Below, in pieces: positions 1 through 7,880 of a stretch of DNA of 11,553 nt. Position 1 is the stretch's first letter. The number at the start of each line of letters is the position of its first letter. A program made the position numbers and the translations under genes. Origin of the DNA: Oscillospiraceae bacterium. GTDB lineage: Bacteria > Bacillota > Clostridia > Oscillospirales > Butyricicoccaceae. The notes beneath the pieces were generated by a model. The model searched no databases and had not been told where the DNA came from. It saw only the letters and a program-made list of their open reading frames with translations. The stretch is from contig CADBTM010000158.1 of NCBI GenBank assembly GCA_902797555.1, positions 1 to 11,553 on the forward strand. The letters are read 5' to 3'.

Positions 1-726
1 CAGGACACGCTGCAGTCCTTTCACCAGCTGTGCAATTTTTCCGCCATCCGTTCGGCGGAGAGCGAGGTCTCCCTGCGGGTGGCCGTCATGCCCTTCTGCG
101 GGGTCACCGAGGCGCTGCGCACCGTGCTCGCCGGAGGCACCGCTCTGCCCTCCCAGATCACGGTGAACACCTGCATGCGGGATGCGGTGATGTCCGGTCT
201 CAACGTGCGTCAGTATGATCTGGGCTTTGCCTATGCCTATCACTCCTCCGTCCAGACCTTTTTGACCCAGCTGGAGGTCAACGGACTGGAGGCCGCCGAG
301 CTGTGCCGCTGCCGCCCCTGCGCTCTGCTGGGTCAGGGCAGCCCGTGGTTCAAAGATCCCCCCGAGCGTCTCTCGGCCCAGCAACTCAACACCCAGCGCC
401 GGGTGTTTTTCACCACCACCGGCGTCTTTTCCTTCACCAGCACCCAGCTTCGGGATCTGAACGGCGCCGGAGGCAGCATCCTGTGCGGCGACCAGCAGGA
501 TATCCGCATGGTGCTGGACACCCTTCCCGCCTATTCTCTGGTGCCCTGCTCGGAATGGCTCCTCGACCGGGGCGAGAGCACCATGCCCGGTCTGAAATGC
601 GTCCCCGTGGAGGGGCGGGATCTGCTGGGCTTCTACTATGTGGTTTACCGCAAGGACTTTCCCCCCACCGGTCTGGGCGACAAGCTGATCGACGTTCTGC
701 GCTCCTATCTTTCCGGGCAAAAATAA
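1..726 (+). CDS. LysR-type transcriptional regulator, C-terminal part (5' end outside window)
   Basis: The reading frame is open from base 1 and ends with TAA at 724-726, giving 241 visible residues. The pattern after about residue 24 (SLRVAVMPF, then an ITVNT strand, an LGFAYAY strand, and a terminal FYYVVYRKDF strand followed by a closing helix) fits the periplasmic-binding-protein-like effector domain of LysR-type regulators. The preceding residues would be the linker helix. About 60 residues, including the winged helix-turn-helix, would lie upstream of the window if the protein has the usual length near 300. Such proteins bind a small molecule and switch nearby promoters. Neither the ligand nor the target can be read here. 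A downstream promoter at 752-780 suggests the next gene is transcribed separately. The family call rests on fold-like pattern rather than on the DNA-binding domain, so it is moderate. Confidence 0.65.
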   Translation, partial: QDTLQSFHQLCNFSAIRSAESEVSLRVAVMPFCGVTEALRTVLAGGTALPSQITVNTCMRDAVMSGLNVRQYDLGFAYAYHSSVQTFLTQLEVNGLEAAELCRCRPCALLGQGSPWFKDPPERLSAQQLNTQRRVFFTTTGVFSFTSTQLRDLNGAGGSILCGDQQDIRMVLDTLPAYSLVPCSEWLLDRGESTMPGLKCVPVEGRDLLGFYYVVYRKDFPPTGLGDKLIDVLRSYLSGQK

Positions 727-751
727 AAAAGTCCATTCGCCTTTCTTCCCG

Positions 752-780
752 TTGCGAAATCGGAAAAAGGGGCTTATAAT
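752..780 (+). promoter_or_regulatory. SigA-type promoter for ymdB-pgeF
   Basis: TTGCGA at 752-757 is followed by a 17-bp spacer and a perfect TATAAT at 775-780. The predicted start point is near 787, leaving a leader of about 27 nt before the ATG at 814. The promoter sits just after the LysR stop codon, and no convincing terminator is visible between them. Confidence 0.8.
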
Positions 781-813
781 AAGGGTATTCCGAAAACAGA
801 TGGGAGGAAGCGC

Positions 814-1578
814 ATGGTTATCCTTGCCATAGGCGACGTGGTGGGCGATCCCGGGATGGACGTGCTCTCCCGGGGGCTGCGCCGACTGAAAAAGCAGGTG
901 GGCGCCGACCTGACGGTGGTCAACGGAGAAAACGCCACCGGACGGGGCATCACGCCCCGGCTGGCCGACGAGATCTTTTCCGCCGGAGCCGACGTGATCA
1001 CCCTGGGCAACCACACCTTTGCCAACCGCCAGATCTGCGATTATCTGGACGACACTCCCGCCATTCTCCGTCCCCACAACTTTCCTTCCCAGCAGCCCGG
1101 CACCGGCGTCTTCGTCACCGAGGCGTGCGGCAAGCGGGTGTGCGTCGTCAATCTCCAGGGGCGGGTCAATATGGACTATATGCCCTCCTCCCCCTTTGCC
1201 TGCGCCGACGAGATCCTCCGTCAGGTCGAGGCCGACGTCTTTCTGGTGGATTTTCACGCCGAAGCCACCTCGGAAAAGCAGGCCATGGCCTATCATCTCA
1301 ACGGCCGGGTGTCCGCCCTGTGGGGCACCCACACCCACGTCCCCACCGCTGACGCCCGTGTGCTGTCCGGCGGGACGGGGTATATCACCGATCTGGGCAT
1401 GACCGGCGGCACCGACAGCGTCATCGGCGTGCGCTGGGAACAAAGCGTCGCCATGTTTCGCGGCGAGCTCACCGGCCGCTTTCAGCCCTCCGATCTCAAC
1501 AAACGCATCCAAGGCGCGGTCTTTACGCTGGACAGCAACGGACGCTGTCTCTCCGCAGAGCGCGTGGAATGGGCGTAA
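814..1578 (+). CDS. ymdB: YmdB-family metallophosphoesterase (2',3'-cyclic nucleotide phosphodiesterase type)
   Basis: This 254-residue protein has the usual length of the YmdB/TIGR00282 family. The dinuclear metal site is visible in order: D8 in IGDVVG, E39 and N40 in NGEN, N65 and H66 in GNHTF, H147 in DFHAEATSEK, and H172 and H174 in GTHTHVPTAD. A TDLGMTGG motif follows. In Bacillus the family member hydrolyses 2',3'-cyclic nucleotides and affects the choice between biofilm and motility programmes; that role is known from the family and not shown here. The ATG is preceded by a GGGAGG-type ribosome-binding site at about 801-806. The gene is first in a two-gene unit with the laccase-domain gene 49 nt downstream. 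It is not next to rny, its partner in Bacillus. Confidence 0.93.
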   Translation: MVILAIGDVVGDPGMDVLSRGLRRLKKQVGADLTVVNGENATGRGITPRLADEIFSAGADVITLGNHTFANRQICDYLDDTPAILRPHNFPSQQPGTGVFVTEACGKRVCVVNLQGRVNMDYMPSSPFACADEILRQVEADVFLVDFHAEATSEKQAMAYHLNGRVSALWGTHTHVPTADARVLSGGTGYITDLGMTGGTDSVIGVRWEQSVAMFRGELTGRFQPSDLNKRIQGAVFTLDSNGRCLSAERVEWA

Positions 1579-1627
1579 CAGCCCGCAACCTATTCTCCGT
1601 CCGATCCAAAAAAAAGGAGCATTGTCT

Positions 1628-2437
1628 ATGGCCGAACTGCGCAAGCAAGTCAAGGAGGATCTGACCTATTACGTCTCCCCCCAGCTGTCCACCTACCCCC
1701 ATCTGCGCCACGCCTACTTCACCCGACTGGGCGGTGTCTCTCAGGGGATCTATGAGAGCCTCAATTTCCGCTTTACCGGGACGGATGCACGGGAAAACAT
1801 CCTGAAAAACTATGACATCGCCGCCCATCTGCTGGGCAGCGACGCAAATCATGTGGTGCGCACCACCCAGACCCACACCGACAATGTGGTGGCCATCACC
1901 GAAAAAACCACGGAGTTCACCTCGGTGGGGGACGGCGTGGACGCGCTGATCACCGATGTACCCGGGGTGGTGCTCACCGGGTTTTACGCCGACTGCCAGC
2001 TCATTTTCCTCTATGACCACAAGCACAAGGCCATCGGCGTGGTGCACGCCGGCTGGCGGGGCGTCTATCAGGAGATCGTCCGCAAGGCCATCGAAAAAAT
2101 GCACGAGATGTACGGCTCCAATCCCTACGAGATGATCGCCGTGGTGGGTCCGTCCATCTGCCGCTCGTGCTTTGTTACCGACGAGGACGTGCCCGACAAG
2201 ATGCGCACCATCTTCGGCGATATGGTGCAGGAATACATGTACCAGCAGGGCAGCAAATGGTGCGTCGATCTGAAAAACATCACCTATACCATGCTTTTGC
2301 GCACCGGCATCCCCGCCATCAACATCGACATCTCCAACCTGTGTCCCTGCTGCGGCGACAAGGCCCTGTGGTGGTCCCACCGCCGTCTGGGCGAGGATCG
2401 GGGCGTCCATGCGGGCATGATCATGCTTGCGGAATAA
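1628..2437 (+). CDS. pgeF: PgeF/YlmD-family laccase-domain protein (LACC1-like purine nucleoside phosphorylase fold)
   Basis: A 269-residue cytoplasmic protein of the YfiH/YlmD/LACC1 family. Hallmarks are FTRLGGVSQGIYESLN at residues 31-46, the His-Cys-His metal and catalytic triad H83 (QTHTDNV), C123 (ADCQLIF) and H140 (VHAGWRG), and a late CPCCGDKALWWSHR motif. Relatives cleave purine nucleosides, and the E. coli member is described as a peptidoglycan editing factor that keeps L-Ser out of the stem peptide. Which activity applies here is not known. I chose ATG at 1628 because AAAGGAG at 1613-1619 lies 8 nt upstream. An in-frame TTG at 1622 would be too close to that site. The gene probably shares the promoter upstream of ymdB and ends 12 nt before a strong terminator. 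Confidence 0.9.
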   Translation: MAELRKQVKEDLTYYVSPQLSTYPHLRHAYFTRLGGVSQGIYESLNFRFTGTDARENILKNYDIAAHLLGSDANHVVRTTQTHTDNVVAITEKTTEFTSVGDGVDALITDVPGVVLTGFYADCQLIFLYDHKHKAIGVVHAGWRGVYQEIVRKAIEKMHEMYGSNPYEMIAVVGPSICRSCFVTDEDVPDKMRTIFGDMVQEYMYQQGSKWCVDLKNITYTMLLRTGIPAINIDISNLCPCCGDKALWWSHRRLGEDRGVHAGMIMLAE

Positions 2438-2449
2438 ATGTGCTGAACG

Positions 2450-2479
2450 AAAAGACCGCTGCCTTCGCAGCGGTCTTTT
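2450..2479. terminator. Bidirectional rho-independent terminator
   Basis: Arms AAAAGACCGCTGC (2450-2462) and GCAGCGGTCTTTT (2467-2479) pair perfectly over 13 bp around a 4-nt loop, CTTC on the + strand and GAAG on the - strand. A T-rich run follows on each strand. It lies between two convergent stop codons (2437 and 2503), so it can end both the ymdB-pgeF unit and the dnaX-recR unit. Confidence 0.93.
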
Positions 2480-2502
2480 ATCTTCTTTTATCTTTTCAAC
2501 TG

Positions 2503-3123
2503 TTACAGCTTCATCACCAGGGTTTTTGCCGAGGTGCCCTTGGTGACGGTGACCCACGGCTGGGAAGCGTAGACCACGTTTGTCCGCAGAGACAAAAAGC
2601 TCTGCAGCGTACCCAGCACGGGAAAGCCCATCTCTCCCTGGCGGAAGTGCATGGGGATGACCACTTTCGCGCCGAGGGCGTCGGCCACACGGGCGGCCTG
2701 TACGGCGTCGATGGTATAGTGGCCGCCCACCGGGATCATCACTGCGTCCAGCGGCTGGAGGGCGCTGACCTGCCTCGGGGTGAGCTCGTGCCCCAGATCG
2801 CCCAGATGGGCGACGCGCACGCCGCCGCATTCAAAGATGTGAATGCGGTTTTTGCCCCGCTGGGCGCCCTGCCGGTCATCGTGAAACACGTCGAGGGTCT
2901 CCACCCAGAAGGGGCGCTGTCCCTCCCACGGAATGAGCTCGACCCCCTTGCGGAAGTTGTGGTCGCGATGCTCGTGGCTGCACAGCACCGCATTGGCCTT
3001 GAGCCGCAGGGGGCGCAGTCCGGGCACCGAGCCGTCCTCATAGGGATCGAGCACCACGCAATAGCCCTCGGTCTCGATCGTAAAGCAAGAGTGTCCGTGC
3101 CATCTCAGCTGTATCTCCGTCAT
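2503..3123 (-). CDS. MBL-fold metallo-hydrolase (Lactamase_B_3 / UlaG-like type)
   Basis: A 206-residue protein with the metallo-beta-lactamase fold. It starts with a WHGHSCF motif typical of the UlaG/YtkL-like branch. The metal site shows HEHRDH at residues 50-55 (HxHxDH), H81 in FHDD, D109 in GDLGH, and H159 in PMHF. GGHYTIDA is at about 133-140. Relatives include lactonases and nucleases, but no substrate can be assigned from sequence. ATG at 3123 was chosen because GGGAGGG lies 6 nt upstream on the - strand. A TTG at 3138 sits ahead of that site and is unlikely. The gene follows recR by 18 nt and is the last gene before the shared terminator, so it is probably the tail of the dnaX-ybaB-recR transcript. 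Whether it has a DNA-repair role is unknown. Confidence 0.88.
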   Translation of the reverse strand: MTEIQLRWHGHSCFTIETEGYCVVLDPYEDGSVPGLRPLRLKANAVLCSHEHRDHNFRKGVELIPWEGQRPFWVETLDVFHDDRQGAQRGKNRIHIFECGGVRVAHLGDLGHELTPRQVSALQPLDAVMIPVGGHYTIDAVQAARVADALGAKVVIPMHFRQGEMGFPVLGTLQSFLSLRTNVVYASQPWVTVTKGTSAKTLVMKL

Positions 3124-3141
3124 GGTTTTCCCTCCCAATCG

Positions 3142-3741
3142 TCAGATTTCCCGTCTTCCTTCCAGCGCCCGGGTCAGGGTCACCTCGTCGGAAAACTCCA
3201 GATGCCCGCCCACCGGCACGCCATAGGCCAGCCGCGTCACCTTCACGCCGAAGGGCTTGAGCAGGCGGGTGAGATACAGCGCCGTCGTCTCTCCCTCGGT
3301 GTCCGGGTTGGTGGCCATAATGATTTCCTCCACCGGGCTGTTCGCCACACGGTGGAGCAGTTCCTTGATGCGCAGCTGCTCGGGTCCCACGTCGTTCAGC
3401 GGGGAGATCACCCCGTGAAGCACATGGTACAGCCCGTGATATTCCCTCGTGCGCTCGATGGCGATGAGATCCTTCGGGTCGGTGACCACGCAGATGGTGG
3501 TGGTATCCCGTTTCGGGTCGGCGCAGATGGGACACAGCTCGCCCTCGGTGAGATTCTGACACACCCTGCAGGTGTGGATGCTGCCCCGGGCGTCGAGGAT
3601 GCTCTTGGCAAACTCCTCCGCCCCGCCCTCCGGCAGGCTGAGCACATGAAAGGCCAGCCGCTGGGCGCTTTTTCGCCCGATGCCGGGCAGACGCTGAAAC
3701 TGCTCGATGAGCTTTTCCAGCGGCGGTGCGTAATACTGCAT
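3142..3741 (-). CDS. recR: Recombination mediator protein RecR
   Basis: The 199-residue length matches RecR. The domains appear in order: a helix-hairpin-helix (LPGIGRKSAQRLAFH, residues 18-32), a four-cysteine zinc site (C58, C61, C70, C73), a Toprim domain opening with ICVVTDPKDLIAIE (83-96) and containing ATNPDTEGETTA (143-154), and the C-terminal EVTLTRALEGRREI typical of Firmicute RecR. With RecF and RecO, RecR helps load RecA on SSB-coated single-stranded DNA at gaps. The ATG lies 1 nt after the ybaB stop (TGATATG) and no strong ribosome-binding site is visible, which points to translational coupling with ybaB. Confidence 0.98.
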   Translation of the reverse strand: MQYYAPPLEKLIEQFQRLPGIGRKSAQRLAFHVLSLPEGGAEEFAKSILDARGSIHTCRVCQNLTEGELCPICADPKRDTTTICVVTDPKDLIAIERTREYHGLYHVLHGVISPLNDVGPEQLRIKELLHRVANSPVEEIIMATNPDTEGETTALYLTRLLKPFGVKVTRLAYGVPVGGHLEFSDEVTLTRALEGRREI

Positions 3742-3742
3742 A

Positions 3743-4072
3743 TCAGAAGCCCAGATTCATGCCGCCGGTGAGCTTCTGCATCTCCCTGCTGGAGGTCTCC
3801 TCGCACTGGCGCAGCGCGTCGTTGACGGCGGCCAGCACCAGATCGGTGAGCATCTCCACGTCGTCGGGATCGACAGCCTCGGGCTTGATTTCCAGCTTGG
3901 TCAGCTGGTTTTTCACCACGGTGGCGGTCACCACGCCGCCCCCTGCCGAGGCGGTGAACTCCATCTTTTCCAGCTCCTCCTGCTTTTTCTGCATTTCGGC
4001 CTGGAGCTTTTGCGCTTGCTTCATCATGGCCTGCATGTTCATGCCGCCGGGTACCATTCTTCCGGGTTTCAT
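3743..4072 (-). CDS. YbaB/EbfC-family nucleoid-associated protein
   Basis: This 109-residue protein carries the family hallmarks. A methionine-rich start with MQAMMKQAQKLQAEMQKKQE leads into an N-terminal helix. It continues with an MEFTASAGGGVVTATV strand pair and a DVEMLTDLVLAAVNDAL helix. The family forms dimers that bind DNA and is almost always encoded between dnaX and recR. The start codon has a clear AAAAGGAG site (complement of 4079-4086) 6 nt upstream. The gene starts 30 nt after the dnaX stop. Its exact role in cells is not settled for the family. Confidence 0.96.
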   Translation of the reverse strand: MKPGRMVPGGMNMQAMMKQAQKLQAEMQKKQEELEKMEFTASAGGGVVTATVVKNQLTKLEIKPEAVDPDDVEMLTDLVLAAVNDALRQCEETSSREMQKLTGGMNLGF

Positions 4073-4102
4073 AGCGTTCTCCTTTTATCGTTACAAAATA
4101 TT

Positions 4103-5722
<1,620 letters not shown>

Positions 5723-5749
5723 GTCTCGTCCTTCCCTTCCTGTCTTATG

Positions 5750-5965
5750 AAAAGAGCGGGGATCGCTTCCCTCTCCTCGTCCGTCTCATGGCCGGCGACC
5801 GGTTGGCCGCGGCACGCATGACATGCTGCTGAATGCTGCTCGGTTCCCCGCCTGACATGGTTCACAGCCACATGCTGCGCGGGACCGGCCGCCGGCCGCA
5901 AGACGGAGGAACAGAAGGGCATGCGCGATCGCCGCCCGCTCAGTTTCCTCTGCGGTTTTCTCCGC
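5750..5965 (-). ncRNA. ffs: Signal recognition particle RNA (4.5S/scRNA-like), ends approximate
   Basis: Domain IV is unmistakable on the - strand: TGTCAGG (5857-5851), a CGG/CCG stem, a GGAA tetraloop (5847-5844), then AGCAGCA, which is the symmetric-loop binding site for the Ffh M domain. The rest folds into one long rod supported by distant complementary arms. These are GAGCGGG (5941-5935) with CCCGCTC (5760-5754), GATCGC (5930-5925) with GCGATC (5766-5761), CCGTCT with AGACGG, and a 14-bp helix 5897-5884 with 5803-5790. The 3' side ends in GCTCTTTT (5757-5750), a likely processing or termination point. The promoter upstream puts the 5' end near 5965, giving roughly 216 nt. With Ffh, this RNA targets nascent membrane and secreted proteins. 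Placement directly upstream of dnaX matches Bacillus. Confidence 0.93.
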
Positions 5966-5972
5966 AAAAACT

Positions 5973-6001
5973 ATTATACACGGTTTTTTCGGATTTTTCA
6001 A
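5973..6001 (-). promoter_or_regulatory. SigA-type promoter of the SRP RNA (and probably dnaX-ybaB-recR)
   Basis: Read on the - strand, TTGAAA (complement of 5996-6001) is followed by a 17-bp spacer and a perfect TATAAT (complement of 5973-5978). The predicted start is near 5966-5965. The -35 box contains the TGA stop codon (6000-5998) of the upstream gene. No terminator separates the two transcription units. Confidence 0.85.
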
Positions 6002-7641
6002 TCCATAAGATCGCGATTTTTTACATCGGCGATCAACATGTGTCCCGGAGCGTGGGTGATGGCAAAGGGCGGGCGCACGTTCATCACCACCGACTGGGGG
6101 GTGACGCCGCACGGCCAGAACACCGGGATCTCCCCCTCCCGCACGGTGACCGGGTCGCCGAAGTCGGGATGGAAAATATCCGAAACGCCGATGCGTCCGG
6201 GGTCGCCGATCTCCACGGGTGCGCCGTGGACACGGGGCATCCGCGCGGTGATCTCCCGGGCGTGCCCGGCCTGCTGCGGGGTCATGGGGCGCATGCTGAC
6301 CACCATCTTGCCGGAAAAGGCCCCGTAGGGGACACAGTCGATGCTGGTGCGGAACATGGGCACGTTGCGGTTTTCCTCGATGTGGCGCACGGGGATTCCC
6401 TCCTGCAGAAGGGCGTCCTCAAAGGAAAAGCTGCACCCGATGAGGAATGCCACCAGATCGTCGTTCCACAGATCCTCCACGTCCAGCGGCTCGCTTTCCA
6501 GCTTGCCGTTCCTCCACACCCGATACTTGGGAAAATCCCGGGCAAGATCCACGTCGGCGGCGATGCGCCGCAGGGTGCGGCTGCCCTTTTCGCTCTCCTC
6601 CAGCACGGGGCATGAGAAGGGATTGCGCCGCGCAAACTCCCGGAAATCCCCGGCCAGCGCCGAGGGCAGAACGATCAGATTGCACTGGGCATATCCGGCG
6701 CACATGCCCGCCGTGGGGCGGACAAGGGCGTTTTGTCGGAAAAGCCGGCGGGCCTGCACAGGCTCCATGGCCGCCCAGTCGGGCTGGCGCACCGCCTCCC
6801 GCAGGGCGCGGAGAATGCTCAGGTTTTCGTCCTCGCTGAGGTGATCCACCGTCAGCTCGGCCCGGCCGGTGATGCCGTCCACACAGCCCTGCGCCACGAT
6901 GGCGTGGAGCAGCTTGTCCTCTCGCGTGTCGGAGGGCATCAGATCCCGCCCGGTGAGGGCGCTCATCACAGCGCAGATCCCCCAGCCCCACCAGTTGGAA
7001 ACGCCTGCGGTGAGGGTATAGCCGGCGCTCGCCTCGGCGCAGATCTCTTTTCCGTGGGTCACCTGCTTTTCGATGATGTCCCGCAGGGCGCCCATGCCCA
7101 GCTCGTTTCCGCCGTCGCCGATGCCGATGGTGGTGACCCCCTTGGCATACAGCAGCAGGTCGGTATCAGCCAGCAGCTCGTCGATCTGCTCGCCTCTGGC
7201 GTTGTGATAATGGCCGTCGGCGCCCTTGCCCGGACGCTCGATGGCGATGATATGAGTGGGATGGCGGTGCTTGAACAGCTGATAGCAAAAGGCCTGCGCC
7301 CCGTGATGGGGCACGCACAGCACCTCGGTCTCGGGCGCGGCTGCCTCACAGGCGGCAAGAATGGCCGCGCACGAGCTTTCGTCGGTGACGACGGTCACCT
7401 TTTTGCCCAGTGCGGTCAGGCAGGAGGCGATGTCCACCGCTCCCAGAGGGCCGTCGGTTTCGCCCACGCCTCCGGCGCGCTGCACCGGAAAGCCGGAGAT
7501 GACAAACACCTCGCCCGCCTCCAGCAGGCTCTGCCCCATGGCCTTGAGATCCGGCCGGGGCGTCCCATGGGTCAGCCCACGGTGGCCGGGGTCGGCCTCC
7601 AGCACCTTCCAGATGCGCTGAAATACAGATTCTGTCTCCAT
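5998..7641 (-). CDS. D-glutamate cyclase-type fusion: GLUCM-like (DUF4392) domain plus DUF1445 domain
   Basis: A 547-residue cytoplasmic protein with two recognisable parts. Residues about 1-285 resemble the D-glutamate cyclase-like 'C-terminal' family (PF14336/DUF4392), with FVISGF (46-51), GETDGPLGA (60-68), ERPGKGADGHYHN (135-147) and IGDGGNELGMG (174-184). Residues about 290-547 are DUF1445/D-Glu cyclase (PF07286). They show PTAGMCAGYAQCNLI, DVDLARDFPKYRVW, DDLVAFLIGCSFSFE and HIEENRNVPMFRT, ending in PVFWPCGVTPQSVVM and ITHAPGHM. The mammalian relative converts D-glutamate to 5-oxo-D-proline, and that is the best guess for this activity; bacterial members are often annotated only as putative hydro-lyases. 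ATG at 7641 is preceded by GAGGGGGAAAGAGAT. The frame stays open to 7791, but that extension crosses the likely promoter and lacks family similarity. The gene is divergent from the peptide ABC operon. Confidence 0.88.
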   Translation of the reverse strand: METESVFQRIWKVLEADPGHRGLTHGTPRPDLKAMGQSLLEAGEVFVISGFPVQRAGGVGETDGPLGAVDIASCLTALGKKVTVVTDESSCAAILAACEAAAPETEVLCVPHHGAQAFCYQLFKHRHPTHIIAIERPGKGADGHYHNARGEQIDELLADTDLLLYAKGVTTIGIGDGGNELGMGALRDIIEKQVTHGKEICAEASAGYTLTAGVSNWWGWGICAVMSALTGRDLMPSDTREDKLLHAIVAQGCVDGITGRAELTVDHLSEDENLSILRALREAVRQPDWAAMEPVQARRLFRQNALVRPTAGMCAGYAQCNLIVLPSALAGDFREFARRNPFSCPVLEESEKGSRTLRRIAADVDLARDFPKYRVWRNGKLESEPLDVEDLWNDDLVAFLIGCSFSFEDALLQEGIPVRHIEENRNVPMFRTSIDCVPYGAFSGKMVVSMRPMTPQQAGHAREITARMPRVHGAPVEIGDPGRIGVSDIFHPDFGDPVTVREGEIPVFWPCGVTPQSVVMNVRPPFAITHAPGHMLIADVKNRDLMD

Positions 7642-7671
7642 ATCTCTTTCCCCCTCACGCGGTCTGAACCC

Positions 7672-7700
7672 AGTATAGCACAGGAACTGCCAAAAGGAAA
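7672..7700 (-). promoter_or_regulatory. Probable extended -10 promoter for the D-glutamate cyclase gene
   Basis: On the - strand, TGCTATACT (complement of 7672-7680) gives an extended -10 element. A poor -35 (TTTCCT, complement of 7695-7700) sits 17 bp upstream. The predicted start is near 7665, about 25 nt before the ATG at 7641. The weak -35 leaves this tentative. Confidence 0.5.
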
Positions 7701-7701
7701 G

Positions 7702-7722
7702 CGGTTTTCCGCCGAAAAACCG
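7702..7722. repeat. 7-bp inverted repeat in the divergent intergenic region
   Basis: CGGTTTT (7702-7708) and AAAACCG (7716-7722) are perfect inverted arms around a 7-nt centre. The dyad lies immediately upstream of the weak -35 of the leftward promoter and about 24 bp upstream of the rightward -35. It could be an operator or a remnant of a hairpin; nothing else supports a function. Confidence 0.35.
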
Positions 7723-7745
7723 TGAAATTTCCCACCTTCTGCCTC

Positions 7746-7774
7746 TTGCGCGATGGGCACGGATGGTATATAAT
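7746..7774 (+). promoter_or_regulatory. SigA-type promoter for the peptide ABC transporter operon
   Basis: TTGCGC at 7746-7751, a 17-bp spacer and a perfect TATAAT at 7769-7774 predict transcription from about 7781. This leaves a leader of about 100 nt before the ATG at 7881. The region 7642-7880 holds no gene. It carries this promoter, the leftward promoter, and several dyads. Confidence 0.82.
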
Positions 7775-7781
7775 AACGGCG

Positions 7782-7805
7782 GATTTGACAATTAAATATC
7801 AAATC
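7782..7805. promoter_or_regulatory. Inverted repeat at the predicted start point (candidate operator)
   Basis: GATTTGA (7782-7788) and TCAAATC (7799-7805) are perfect 7-bp inverted arms around a 10-bp AT-rich centre. The dyad covers roughly +2 to +25 relative to the predicted start of the transporter operon, a usual place for a repressor to bind. The regulator is not identified, and as RNA the loop would be large for a weak stem, so a DNA operator is the better reading. Confidence 0.5.
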
Positions 7806-7880
7806 AAAATTTTCTGACGTTGGAGTACAACGCCGCACATTGACCCTCCGAGGAGGGCAGTGATGAAAGGAGAAACACCT

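Noticed and set aside
727..780. A terminator after the LysR gene, from CCTTT...AAAGG arms.
   Set aside because: The pairing is interrupted, the loop is large, and no T-run follows; the promoter boxes explain this stretch better.
2167..3771. A 534-codon + strand frame across the recR and MBL region.
   Set aside because: It overlaps three well-supported genes and the terminator, and shows no family motif.
5723..5997. Small protein-coding frames in the dnaX upstream region, such as 5680-5967 and 5786-6112 on the - strand.
   Set aside because: The region is explained by the SRP RNA structure and its promoter; the frames have no ribosome-binding support or domain features.
7642..7791. A 50-residue N-terminal extension of the D-glutamate cyclase fusion.
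   Set aside because: The extension covers the likely promoter and dyads, has no ribosome-binding site that I can see, and lacks family similarity; ATG 7641 has a purine-rich site just upstream.
7785..7813. A perfect TTGACA at 7785-7790 as a second promoter -35.
   Set aside because: At 16-18 bp spacing no acceptable -10 is present (AATTTT at best), while the upstream TTGCGC-17-TATAAT is much better. The hexamer is partly an arm of the dyad.
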